From contig JAILRO010000023.1 in assembly GCA_024698145.1 (NCBI GenBank), forward strand, positions 1-64,000: a stretch of DNA of 64,000 nucleotides, read 5' to 3'. The DNA is from Lachnospiraceae bacterium. GTDB taxonomy: Bacteria > Bacillota > Clostridia > Lachnospirales > Lachnospiraceae. Every line of letters begins with the position of its first letter. Positions within the stretch are counted from its first letter, which is position 1. Shown in pieces: positions 47,827-57,695 of this stretch. The translations under genes and the position numbers were made by a program. The notes beneath the pieces were generated by a model. The model saw only the letters and a list, made by a program, of their open reading frames with translations. It was not told the origin of the DNA and did no database searches.

Positions 47827-49459
47827 GTTAAAACCAATGCTTTTCAGCGTAATGAAAACTTACGATGGAAAGAAGTTTGTAACTGATGTTGTTTCGGGAG
47901 TGATAGTTGCTATTATAGCACTACCACTCTCTATTGCGTTAGCCCTTGCATCGGGAGTTGGTCCGGAGCAGGGTATTTACACAGCGATAATTGCCGGATT
48001 TTTGATATCATTTCTCGGCGGAAGCCGTGTCCAGATTGCAGGTCCTACGGCAGCATTTGCCACGATTGTTGCAGGAATAGTTGCAAAAAACGGAATGGCC
48101 GGACTTGCACTTGCAACCGTGCTTGCAGGAATCTTGCTTATAATCATGGGTTTGTTAAGACTCGGTTCGCTGATTAAGTTTATTCCATACACTATAACAA
48201 CCGGTTTTACGGCAGGTATAGCGGTAACGATTCTTGTCGGTCAGATTAAGGATTTCCTTGGACTAACATATCCTAAGGGAACAGTAACTATTGAGACTAT
48301 GGACAAGGTCAAAGCGATAATTGCCAATATAACAACATTTAATGTTCAGGCGCTTATCGTCGGAGTTGTGTGTCTTGTGATTTTAATAGTGTGGCCTTAT
48401 ATTTCAGAAAAGATTCCGGGTTCGCTTATAGCTGTAATCGTTGGAATAGTTATGGTTAAGGCACTTAATATGAACGTTAACACGATAGGTGATTTATATA
48501 CGATAAGCAACAAGTTGCCGAGTTTTACAATGCCGGACATGTCATTTTCAATGATTAGAAATGTTGCCTCTGATGCAGTTACCATTGCAATTCTTGCGGC
48601 GATAGAGTCGTTACTTTCTTGCGTGGTTGCAGATGGAATGATTAATTCACATCACCGTTCCAACATGGAACTTATTGCACAGGGTGTTGGTAATGTGGGT
48701 TCTGCACTTTTCGGAGGTATTCCTGCTACAGGTGCTATAGCAAGAACTGCGGCGAATATTAAGAATGGTGGTAGAACACCGGTTGCAGGAATGGTTCATG
48801 CGCTTGTTCTTGTTCTGGTGCTTGTCATTTTGATGCCGTATGCAGCGCTTATTCCGATGCCGACAATAGCAGCTATTCTTTTTATGGTTGCGTATAACAT
48901 GTGCCAGTGGAGAACTTTTGTACATTTGTGTAAGACATCACCAAAGAGTGATATAGTAGTACTTGTTATAACATTTATTCTGACAGTTGTATTTGACCTT
49001 GTTGTTGCTATTGAGGTTGGTATGATAATGGCTTGCGTACTCTTTATGAAGAGAATGAGTGATGAGTCGGTTATATCAGGCTGGAAGTATTACGATCCCG
49101 AAGAGGATCCGGATGGAATAGACCTTAAGGAGATTCCTAAGCATGTGCGTATCTATGAGATTGCCGGTCCGATGTTCTTTGGAGATGCGGACAGACTTGC
49201 AGGGGTTCATTTTAAAGACTTTACCAAGGTTATAATCTTCCGTATGCGTGGAGTTCCTGCTCTTGATGCATCGGCAATGCATGAGTTTGAAAAGCTTTAC
49301 GACAGATGTAAGGAAGCCGGAGTTTCGATGGTGTTCTCGCATGTTAACGAGCAGCCGATGAAGACCATGGAGAAGAGCGGATTTGTTGAAAAGGTCGGAC
49401 GAGACAATTTCAGAAAACATATCGATGATGCGATAGAGTGGGCATCTAATATAGAGTAA
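47813..49459 (+). CDS. SulP-family inorganic anion transporter with STAS domain
   Basis: ALPLSIALALASGVGPEQGIYTAIIAGFLISFLGGSRVQIAGPTAAF; C-terminal STAS RMRGVPALDASAMHEFE. Confidence 0.94.
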   Translation: MKKDKLKPMLFSVMKTYDGKKFVTDVVSGVIVAIIALPLSIALALASGVGPEQGIYTAIIAGFLISFLGGSRVQIAGPTAAFATIVAGIVAKNGMAGLALATVLAGILLIIMGLLRLGSLIKFIPYTITTGFTAGIAVTILVGQIKDFLGLTYPKGTVTIETMDKVKAIIANITTFNVQALIVGVVCLVILIVWPYISEKIPGSLIAVIVGIVMVKALNMNVNTIGDLYTISNKLPSFTMPDMSFSMIRNVASDAVTIAILAAIESLLSCVVADGMINSHHRSNMELIAQGVGNVGSALFGGIPATGAIARTAANIKNGGRTPVAGMVHALVLVLVLVILMPYAALIPMPTIAAILFMVAYNMCQWRTFVHLCKTSPKSDIVVLVITFILTVVFDLVVAIEVGMIMACVLFMKRMSDESVISGWKYYDPEEDPDGIDLKEIPKHVRIYEIAGPMFFGDADRLAGVHFKDFTKVIIFRMRGVPALDASAMHEFEKLYDRCKEAGVSMVFSHVNEQPMKTMEKSGFVEKVGRDNFRKHIDDAIEWASNIE

Positions 49460-49468
49460 AGAAAGATA

Positions 49469-49494
49469 AGCCGGAATCATCCGGCTTATTTTTA
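49469..49494 (+). terminator. Terminator after SulP gene
   Basis: ATAAGCCGG-aatcat-CCGGCTTAT-TTTTA. Confidence 0.85.
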
Positions 49495-49528
49495 TATAAC
49501 AAGAAACCATGTTTCTTGTTATATAAAA
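49490..49528. promoter_or_regulatory. 18-bp-arm perfect inverted repeat upstream of ABC-2/HK/RR module
   Basis: TTTTATATAACAAGAAAC-CAT-GTTTCTTGTTATATAAAA, followed by AACATGAC-AAAA-GTCATGTT at 49527-49546. Confidence 0.65.
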
Positions 49529-49642
49529 CATGACAAAAGTCATGTTGACATTGTATCTTTTTTCACTACACAAGAAATGTGCGTTTTGGTATTTTAATAT
49601 CAGAAACAGGAAAACAAACAATAAAAGAATGGAGATGTAAGA

Positions 49643-50395
49643 ATGGATACAATATTAAAAACAGTAGATCTGACAAAAAAATACGATGGCAAAACAGTGG
49701 TTGATAACCTAAATATTGAGATTAAGAAAGGGGAGATATTCGGTTTACTCGGACCTAACGGAGCAGGAAAAAGTACTACGATGAATATGATATGTAATAT
49801 CATCAAGCCTGATTTTGGGACGGTTGAGTTTTTGGGGAAGGATTTTCGTAAAAACAAGAAAGAGTTAAGTACAAAGTTAGGTTACATTCCGCAAAATCTT
49901 GCTATTCATGGAAGTCTGAAAGCTTGGGAGAACGTTGAACTTTTTACTTCGTTATATGGAATCAAAGGCAGCGAATTAAAAGAGAGAATAGATGAGTCTC
50001 TTGAATATGTTGGACTTTCTGAAAGAAGAAATGACTATGCCAAGAATTTTTCGGGTGGAATGAAGAGAAGACTTAACATCGCCTGTGCGATAGGGCATCA
50101 CCCGGAGCTTCTGATATTTGATGAGCCGACAGTCGGTATCGATCCACAGTCAAGAAACTTCATTCTTGAAAAGATAAAGGAGTCTAACAAAAACGGGGCA
50201 ACGGTAATATACACGAGTCACTACATGGAAGAGGTTGAAGCAATCTGCACACGTATAGCAATAATGGATAACGGAAAAATTATAGCAAGCGGAACATCAG
50301 AGGAACTTAAGAAACTGGTGGTTAATGATACGGAATCAATTACGTTAGAGGAAGTGTTCCTTACACTTACCGGAAAGAAATTGAGGGATTATTGA
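49643..50395 (+). CDS. ABC transporter ATP-binding protein
   Basis: GPNGAGKSTTMNMI, FSGGMKRRLNIACAIGHHPELLIFDEPTVGIDPQSRNFI. Confidence 0.95.
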   Translation: MDTILKTVDLTKKYDGKTVVDNLNIEIKKGEIFGLLGPNGAGKSTTMNMICNIIKPDFGTVEFLGKDFRKNKKELSTKLGYIPQNLAIHGSLKAWENVELFTSLYGIKGSELKERIDESLEYVGLSERRNDYAKNFSGGMKRRLNIACAIGHHPELLIFDEPTVGIDPQSRNFILEKIKESNKNGATVIYTSHYMEEVEAICTRIAIMDNGKIIASGTSEELKKLVVNDTESITLEEVFLTLTGKKLRDY

Positions 50396-50396
50396 T

Positions 50397-51458
50397 ATGA
50401 TTAGATATTTGATTAAAAACAATTTCAAAATAATGTTTCGAAACGGTGTGAACATTCTTCTGTTTGTGTTTTGTCCGATTGTTGTTTCCGCGGTACTTAT
50501 GAGTGCATTTTCTTCACTTATGGAAAGCTATGAAGCGGTGCCGGAGTTTGAGGTCGGATACAGATTTGAGGACGATGGCAAGTACGAAGACTATATTAAA
50601 TATCTTGAAAAGGCAGGAGAAGAAAACGGAATAACATTTGTTCAGTATGATAACGGTTCACCAAAGAAGCTTATCGACGAACACGAGCTTGGCGGATTTG
50701 TAGAGTTTAAGGACGACACCTATAAGATATATGAAAGTGATGATGCCAAAGTTGAGGGAACAACACTTGAATACATGATGTCAGCATTTTTTAACGCAGC
50801 AATAAGCGGTGATGTAAATGATATCTCAATAAATGTCAAAAAACCTTCCTTTGCACCTGCCATAAGTTCAACCGATTACTACGGAATGATTTATATAGCA
50901 TACTTTGGATGGTGTGCGATTGTGTGTGCAGCGGGTCTGTTTTCCAATGAGAAGAAGAACAAAATCAATGACAGACTTAAGGTTTCGAATCTTTCAGTTG
51001 CGCAGCTTTACATTGCAAGACTTGTTCCGATAGTAAGCGTCGTTTCAATCGGAATAGGTGTGGCATCAGCTGTTATCGCGCTTGCCTTTGGAGTGCATTG
51101 GGGTAATATAGCACTATCAGCTGCGATAGTATTTGTCTCAATAGTTGCGGCCACATCCTTTGAAATGTTCTTATACGAACTTACGGGAAGCATGGTAGCG
51201 ACAATAATCATATCATTTTCGGTTGTTTGGTTCGCGGGATTTTTTGGAGGAAGCTTTGAGACATATATGTACGCAACTCATCCCGAGACGTTAAAGCTTG
51301 CAATGCCACTCTACCATGAAAACAGAGCACTCGTGGAGCTTTCAAGCACAGGCAGCAGCCCGTTTGTAAAAAGCTCTCTGCTTTATTCAGGAGCGATAGC
51401 AGTAGTTGCTTCAGCATTAACGATATTAGTTGGAAGTGTAAGGAGGTTAGGAAAGTAA
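50397..51458 (+). CDS. ABC-2 type permease
   Basis: N-terminal TM, extracytoplasmic domain, C-terminal 5-6 TMs; 1 nt after the ATPase. Confidence 0.87.
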   Translation: MIRYLIKNNFKIMFRNGVNILLFVFCPIVVSAVLMSAFSSLMESYEAVPEFEVGYRFEDDGKYEDYIKYLEKAGEENGITFVQYDNGSPKKLIDEHELGGFVEFKDDTYKIYESDDAKVEGTTLEYMMSAFFNAAISGDVNDISINVKKPSFAPAISSTDYYGMIYIAYFGWCAIVCAAGLFSNEKKNKINDRLKVSNLSVAQLYIARLVPIVSVVSIGIGVASAVIALAFGVHWGNIALSAAIVFVSIVAATSFEMFLYELTGSMVATIIISFSVVWFAGFFGGSFETYMYATHPETLKLAMPLYHENRALVELSSTGSSPFVKSSLLYSGAIAVVASALTILVGSVRRLGK

Positions 51459-52705
51459 TGTTTGAGATAATTAAAATAACATTAAAATTGCTTGTTAGAA
51501 ATAAAGGCTTTTGGTTTTTCCTTGTTGCCACACCGATTCTTTCAACAATAATACTTGGTATTGAGCAGACCAATCTTGGCGCCTATGAAATGGTGGGCGA
51601 GACGGAGATTGTCGAGCTTGACGATATGGACAGCAAGGTTGCTTATTACGGTGGAAAAGGAAAATGCGTAGTCAAGGTATATGATGCGTCGGACAGTGAA
51701 CTTTCGGATTACGTTTTGAATAAGCTGCTTAGCAGTGGTGCATTTATCGTGTGCAGGGTAAAGGTGCCGGGCATGACAAGAGAAGAAGTTGAGGAGCGCA
51801 ATCATTATGACGGCTACGAAGACCGAATGGGTGCATCTATCTATCTTGGAGAAGACTTTGACAAGGAAGCCCTTGCGGGGGATGTAAATGATAGCCTTAC
51901 GGTATACGTGTTATCCGACGATGAAAGATACAAGCTTTTGGAAAATGATCTTAAATTGTCTTTGGGTCAGATTAAAAACGCAGTACAAATGGCAGGAGAG
52001 GATAACGTAATAAAAACATTAGAAGCAATGAATGAGAACGTTCCTCAAAAGCAGGTTAAGCATCTTGGAGGAAAGGACCAAAGAGAGCTTACAAACCATC
52101 AGCTTGACCAGAAGGCAATCATGGGATATGCACTTGCAATTCTTACAATGGGATATGTCTTTGGAGGACTTTTTATAGCACATACCGTTATCAAAGAGCA
52201 GAAGGATATGGTGCTTACAAGACTTAAACTTACCAATCTCTCAAACACAGGATATTACGCGGCAAAGTTTGTAAGCAGTGCAGTTGTAGCGGGAATGCTT
52301 TCGATAATAATAAGCATCACGACACTGTCAATCTCCGAAGAAAAAATCGGCATAAGCCGTCCAAGCTTCATAGCACTTATATTCCTTATGGGACTTATCT
52401 TTTGTTCAATAAGCCTGTTGTTTGGAATATTGCTTGATAATGTAATGAGTGCCAATGTGGCAGCATTTACACTTTGGAGCATGTCATCTTTGTTGTCAGG
52501 ACTTTACTTCCCGTTAGACTCGACGACCAAGGCGGTCAAAATCATGTCCTGCATGATGCCGCAAAAATGGTTCCTCGACGGCGTGGAAATGCTAATGGTG
52601 GATGACAACAAAGTCTATCTTGTGTTATTATGTGTTACAGTAGCATATTTGATAATTACGTTAAGTCTCGGAAGTGTGGGAATCAAGTACAAAAACTATG
52701 AATGA
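51458..52705 (+). CDS. ABC-2 type permease (second)
   Basis: Same topology; start overlaps the upstream stop by 1 nt. Confidence 0.87.
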   Translation: MFEIIKITLKLLVRNKGFWFFLVATPILSTIILGIEQTNLGAYEMVGETEIVELDDMDSKVAYYGGKGKCVVKVYDASDSELSDYVLNKLLSSGAFIVCRVKVPGMTREEVEERNHYDGYEDRMGASIYLGEDFDKEALAGDVNDSLTVYVLSDDERYKLLENDLKLSLGQIKNAVQMAGEDNVIKTLEAMNENVPQKQVKHLGGKDQRELTNHQLDQKAIMGYALAILTMGYVFGGLFIAHTVIKEQKDMVLTRLKLTNLSNTGYYAAKFVSSAVVAGMLSIIISITTLSISEEKIGISRPSFIALIFLMGLIFCSISLLFGILLDNVMSANVAAFTLWSMSSLLSGLYFPLDSTTKAVKIMSCMMPQKWFLDGVEMLMVDDNKVYLVLLCVTVAYLIITLSLGSVGIKYKNYE

Positions 52706-53831
52706 TAGAATCAGAAATAATTATTTTATCTTTATAAAACTTGCGCTGACAGTAGTGTTTTCCGTCTATGGATTAATAAATGAAGCAGAGGAGTCAGGGG
52801 TATCTGTATGGATACTCCTGCTTGTTTCGTTTTATATCGGACTGATGTCTGTCAAGGAACTGTTTGATGGGAAGAAGAGGCTTGCAATGTGCGTGCTTGC
52901 GGCGCTGATTTTTGCTGCGTTGGCGTATGTCGGCGGAATGTCTTTTTATCTTTTGGGTTTTTCAAGTGTTTATGAGTTGTTATCTTTGTTTCCAAATCTT
53001 GATTATAAATGGTACTTACTGCCACTGTTTGGAACGCTCGTTCAAACACCGATTGGTTTTTTGATGCAGTTTGTTGTGGTGTTGCTTATTGCAATACTTT
53101 ATATGCAGCAGAATTATGTTGTGGCGGGTTATCAAAAGAGGATGCAGGAGGATGTCCGTGTTGAGCAGAATCTTAAACGTGATATGAGAAATCGTGAGTT
53201 TGAAACGAAGGCGGAAATGAAGCGTAACATGCTGCTTGCCGAGAACCAGATTTTGGAGGAGAGAGCAAGTCTTTCCCAGACGCTTCATGATAAGTTAGGA
53301 CACAATATTAACGGCTCCATTTATCAGTTAGAGGGCGTTAAGGTGTTGATGGATAAGGATCCGGAGAAATCGCGTGCGATGGTTCAGGCAGTCATCGACC
53401 AGCTTAGAACAGGTATGGATGAGATTAGAGGGATACTTCGAAAGGAGCGTCCGGAGAAAAAACAGTTGGCACTCTTGCAGTTATATAAGCTATGCGAGGA
53501 TTGTACCGGTAAGGGTGTTGAGACAGAGCTTGAAACAGAGGGCGATATGTCGCTTATCACGGATGAGCTCTGGGAGGTTATATTGGACAATGCCTTTGAA
53601 GCGGTTTCCAACTCAATGAAGTACGCAAAATGTAAGCACATCCATATCGATATTGTCGTGATGAACAAGGTTTTGCGATGCAGTATTAAGGATGACGGCG
53701 TGGGCTGTGTGGAAGTAAATGACGGCATGGGTATATCTGGTATGAGACAGCGAGTAAGAGCGGTGGGCGGAACTTTAAGTTTTGAGACAGAACCCGGTTT
53801 TTGTGTTAATATGATATTGCAATTAAAGTGA
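52698..53831 (+). CDS. Sensor histidine kinase (HisKA_3, NarX/LiaS type)
   Basis: LSQTLHDKLGHNINGSIYQLEG H-box; LWEVILDNAFEAVSNSMKYAKC N-box; DDGVGC...GMGISGMRQRVRAVGG. Confidence 0.92.
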   Translation: MNDRIRNNYFIFIKLALTVVFSVYGLINEAEESGVSVWILLLVSFYIGLMSVKELFDGKKRLAMCVLAALIFAALAYVGGMSFYLLGFSSVYELLSLFPNLDYKWYLLPLFGTLVQTPIGFLMQFVVVLLIAILYMQQNYVVAGYQKRMQEDVRVEQNLKRDMRNREFETKAEMKRNMLLAENQILEERASLSQTLHDKLGHNINGSIYQLEGVKVLMDKDPEKSRAMVQAVIDQLRTGMDEIRGILRKERPEKKQLALLQLYKLCEDCTGKGVETELETEGDMSLITDELWEVILDNAFEAVSNSMKYAKCKHIHIDIVVMNKVLRCSIKDDGVGCVEVNDGMGISGMRQRVRAVGGTLSFETEPGFCVNMILQLK

Positions 53832-53893
53832 GAATTATTTATAACTAATAATATATAAGAAGTTTATTTGAAAGGTCAGTTAAGGAGCTCTTA

Positions 53894-54535
53894 ATGGATA
53901 AGATTAAGGTAATAATTGCAGACGACAGTGATTTCGTCAGAGACGGAATGAAAATAATACTTGATGTTGATGATGAGTTTGAAGTGCTTGGCGTGGCAGC
54001 AACAGGAAAGGAAGCTATCGATCTTGCAACTAAGCAGGCACCGGATATTTTTCTTATGGACATTCAGATGCCTGAGATGGACGGAATCGAGGCGACAAAA
54101 ATCATTGTTGAAAAAGGTCTTGGGAAGGTGCTCATTTTGACAACCTTTGATGATGATGATTTGGTAAGACAGGCACTCAAAAACGGTGCAAAGGGATATC
54201 TGATTAAGAACCACACACCGGAGCATCTAAAGCAGATGATTAAATCGGTGTATTACGGTTCAGGAGTTATGGATGAGAATGTGTTAGGCTCGCTTACGGT
54301 CGATAACAAGGCCGGAGGCGCGGAGGGCTTTGACGCATCTGATTATACGGATAGGGAGCTTGAAATAATCAAGGCGGTTGCCGAGGGACTTTCCAACAAG
54401 GAAATCGCGGGCAAGCTTTTCATATCCGAGGGGACGGTAAAAAACTATATAACGGGAATACTTTCAAAGGAAGGGTTATCACACAGAACGGCACTTGCGG
54501 TGTATTATTTGACCGGCAAGAAAGGAAATGCATAA
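53894..54535 (+). CDS. NarL/LuxR-family response regulator
   Basis: IIADDSDFVRDGM, IFLMDIQMPEMDGIEA; HTH LTDRELEIIK-type DYTDRELEIIKAVAEGLSNKEIAGKLFISEGTVKNYI. Confidence 0.95.
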   Translation: MDKIKVIIADDSDFVRDGMKIILDVDDEFEVLGVAATGKEAIDLATKQAPDIFLMDIQMPEMDGIEATKIIVEKGLGKVLILTTFDDDDLVRQALKNGAKGYLIKNHTPEHLKQMIKSVYYGSGVMDENVLGSLTVDNKAGGAEGFDASDYTDRELEIIKAVAEGLSNKEIAGKLFISEGTVKNYITGILSKEGLSHRTALAVYYLTGKKGNA

Positions 54536-54566
54536 TAATTTTGTTTAAGAAAAACGGAGGATTCTA

Positions 54567-57500
54567 ATGAGAAAAATCGCAGGATTTAAGAAAAGAATTA
54601 CGGCTTGTTTTATGGCATTTGTTATGGTGGCAGGCGGTGTTTGTGTGCCACAGAAAAGTGTAAGTGCTGAGCCCGTCCGGAGCAGTACAAGTGAAGAGGT
54701 AACTGCGCAGGTTGAAAAATTAAAAGGTAACTCAGATTGGTCGGAATACAATTATTCTGTAACAAACGGTACGGACAGTGCTATAAGTGGAATAAAGATC
54801 AAAGTACCATTTACAGGAACAGTTGATAATCTGAAATCCTGGGGATGTTCCGCATCTAAAAGCGGTTCGGATATTATAATAAGTTATACTGCTGTACTTA
54901 ATGCAGGACAAACTTACTCTTGTATACGCAGTGATGATATAAAATTTGGTTTTGGAGGAGGAGCTACACTTGGTTCTCCGACAGTAGAGTTTGTGTACGG
55001 TACCGAAGGTGGGGGAGAAACGTCAAGCGGAGAACTTAAATATGAGCTTACCGGAAAGACAAAAACAGTTGCAGCTACAGATACCCCTGTTGGAAAACAC
55101 GGCAAACTCAGACTCGCAGATGTAACAGGATATGACGCACCTATTATTGTTGATAAGAATGGTACACCATTTCAGTTAAGAGGCGCAAGCAGTCATGGTA
55201 TTCAGTGGGATGTAGGATATAACTATGTAAATAAAGGCGCGTACCAGAGCCTTCGTGATGAGTGGGGAGTTAATATGGTTCGCCTTGCTGCATATGTTAC
55301 GCAAAATGGTTATACAGCAGGTGCTAAGGATAGCATGGATACGGTTATCCAGAGAGGTGTTCAGGCAGCTACAGACCTTGGAATGTATGTAATTGTTGAT
55401 TGGCATATTCATGCAGAAAATCCTCACACAACCAAGGCAGATGCAAAAGCGTTTTTTACAAAATATGCAACAATGTATAAGGATTACAACAATGTAATCT
55501 TTGAGATTTGTAATGAGCCGACAGGAGTTGAATGGTATAACGGAAATGGTAGTGATCTATACACCTATTGTAAGGAAATTGCAAAGGTTATAAGAGATTG
55601 TGGAAGCGATGCATTAATAGTATGTGGAACGAATACATGGTCACAGGATGTAGACGACGTTGTCAAAAAGCCTTTAAAGAGTGACGGATTTGAAAATATT
55701 CTTTATACATTCCATTTTTATTCCGGAAGTCATTATGAAGACAAAATGAAAAAGGTAGAAACAGCAATTAAAGCTCAAACACCAATATTTGTTACAGAGT
55801 TTGGTGTGTGTGATGCAAGCGGAAACGGAAGTTTTGACACTGCTAATGCGGATAAATGGATTAATCTTTTTGACGAAAACGGTGTAAGTTATTGTTGTTG
55901 GAGTTTGTGTAATAAGGATGAATCTGCTTCGTATCTAAAATCATCATGCTCTAAGAAAGAAGGCGGATGGGTAGAGGCAGACTTGGCAACAACGGCTATA
56001 TGGTTGGTCAATACATATCGAGCACATCAGGATGCTGAAAATGGAACCAGTACAACAGTAGGAGATTTTACACTTAGTGTTTCTCCGGAAAACGGAGTAA
56101 TTCCGAATGTAGAGGAAATGTATGAGGATCCGGGTAAGCTGACAATAACTATTGAAAACACAGGCAACAAGACATTAGAGGGATTGGTTGTTTCGTTTGG
56201 AAAAGGATCTAATACCGACTTTGAAGTAGTTAAAACTCTAAGTAGTACAACACTTGCGTCGGGAAAAAGTGATACAGTTGAAATATCATTAAAGGCCGGA
56301 AAAAGTGCGAAAAAATACACAGATTCCGTTATTGTAAAAAGTGGTTCACTTATAAAAAGCTGTAATATTTCTCAGACTGTTGCAGCGAAAACAGTGCAAT
56401 TAGAGATTTGTGAGATTGATGTAAGCAAGCTTCCGGGCGGATCTAATTACACTGATAACACATATCTTAATTCGTTGGATTTGACCTTGAATAATGGTGA
56501 GCTTACTCTCAAAACAGGGCATGATTACAAAATAGTTGGAGTTAACAGTGAAATTGAAATAAGTCTTAAGAAGGACGCCAATTCAAACAGCGAAAAAATA
56601 ACAATGGAAGCTGCAACAATAAAAGGATTAGACGCTGAGGTTGCGGTAGAGATTAAGGGAAGTACTACTGTCACAGGTAATATTAATGCTTCGTATCTGT
56701 TATTGGATGCAAATACCGGAGAGGTGAAGGTTGGAGGTTATCTTGATGCCGGAAATGTGGACATTACATCAGGAAATGTGACTGTAGATACCGGAATAAA
56801 ATCATCCGGCACAGTAAGAGTATCCGGCGGTACAGTAACTACAAAAGGTGGCTCGAATAATAATGCTGCAATTGAAGCAAAAAATGTTGAGCTTAGAGGA
56901 GGAGAAGTAACAGCTTATGGCGGCACAGGTGCATCGGTGGTCAGTGCAACAGAGGCGGTTACAATTAAATCAAATGCCAAGATTTCTGTTTGTTCTACAA
57001 CAGGAGAGGCAGGAGAGGTTAAAGATGCTATCAGCAGCAAGTCGATAACGGTTGAAACAGGGGCAACAATCACTCCGGATGAAACATCCAAAACAGCGTT
57101 GTTTTCCATAACGCCTAAAAATGAGAGTGGTTTGGATGTTGATGTATTAAAGTATACCGGAGAAACTTCAAGTACTACGGAGCCCGGACAGGAACAACCC
57201 GGACAGGAACAGCATGGCGGTGGTGGAACACAAGGTAATGAAACACCTGCAAGTGGAGGCAACACACAGCCGGGTGGAAACAATCAGCAGATAGCACCTT
57301 CAGACACGGCTACACAGGACGATAGTGCACAGGATGGCAGTGCAGAAAACAAGACTGCAGCAAAAATAAAAATTAAAGCATCAAAAAAGACAGTCAAAGT
57401 TGGCAAGACTATCAAGCTTAAGGCAACACTTTCAACGAACAAGAAGTTTAAGAAATTTAGTTGGAAGTCATCAAACAAAAAGATTGCCAAGGTAAGTAAA

Positions 57501-57602
57501 AAGGGTGTCGTAAAAGGTATTAAAAAGGGTAAGACTAAAATAACAGTTACCGCACTTGATGGAAGCGGTACAAAAGCTACAATTAAGATTAAAGTAAAAT
57601 AA
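54567..57602 (+). CDS. Multidomain secreted GH5 endoglucanase (CBM2-like, GH5, beta-solenoid-like, BIG2-like)
   Basis: Signal peptide; VIVDWHIH, FEICNEPTGVEW acid/base, PIFVTEFGVCD nucleophile; C-terminal KTVKVGKTIKLKATLS...KIAKVSKKGVVKGIKKGKTKITVTA. Confidence 0.9.
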   Translation: MRKIAGFKKRITACFMAFVMVAGGVCVPQKSVSAEPVRSSTSEEVTAQVEKLKGNSDWSEYNYSVTNGTDSAISGIKIKVPFTGTVDNLKSWGCSASKSGSDIIISYTAVLNAGQTYSCIRSDDIKFGFGGGATLGSPTVEFVYGTEGGGETSSGELKYELTGKTKTVAATDTPVGKHGKLRLADVTGYDAPIIVDKNGTPFQLRGASSHGIQWDVGYNYVNKGAYQSLRDEWGVNMVRLAAYVTQNGYTAGAKDSMDTVIQRGVQAATDLGMYVIVDWHIHAENPHTTKADAKAFFTKYATMYKDYNNVIFEICNEPTGVEWYNGNGSDLYTYCKEIAKVIRDCGSDALIVCGTNTWSQDVDDVVKKPLKSDGFENILYTFHFYSGSHYEDKMKKVETAIKAQTPIFVTEFGVCDASGNGSFDTANADKWINLFDENGVSYCCWSLCNKDESASYLKSSCSKKEGGWVEADLATTAIWLVNTYRAHQDAENGTSTTVGDFTLSVSPENGVIPNVEEMYEDPGKLTITIENTGNKTLEGLVVSFGKGSNTDFEVVKTLSSTTLASGKSDTVEISLKAGKSAKKYTDSVIVKSGSLIKSCNISQTVAAKTVQLEICEIDVSKLPGGSNYTDNTYLNSLDLTLNNGELTLKTGHDYKIVGVNSEIEISLKKDANSNSEKITMEAATIKGLDAEVAVEIKGSTTVTGNINASYLLLDANTGEVKVGGYLDAGNVDITSGNVTVDTGIKSSGTVRVSGGTVTTKGGSNNNAAIEAKNVELRGGEVTAYGGTGASVVSATEAVTIKSNAKISVCSTTGEAGEVKDAISSKSITVETGATITPDETSKTALFSITPKNESGLDVDVLKYTGETSSTTEPGQEQPGQEQHGGGGTQGNETPASGGNTQPGGNNQQIAPSDTATQDDSAQDGSAENKTAAKIKIKASKKTVKVGKTIKLKATLSTNKKFKKFSWKSSNKKIAKVSKKGVVKGIKKGKTKITVTALDGSGTKATIKIKVK

Positions 57603-57695
57603 AACTTTTTCAAAAATGCCAACCTATTGTAAGATGTTTGACAGACAAGCGAAGAATTATATTGTATAATAGAGAAAAGAGTTGGAGAGAACAAA

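Noticed and set aside
49469-49528. Treating the 18-bp palindrome only as the SulP terminator
   Set aside because: A separate GC-rich terminator with T-run ends at 49494; the AT-rich palindrome is additional.
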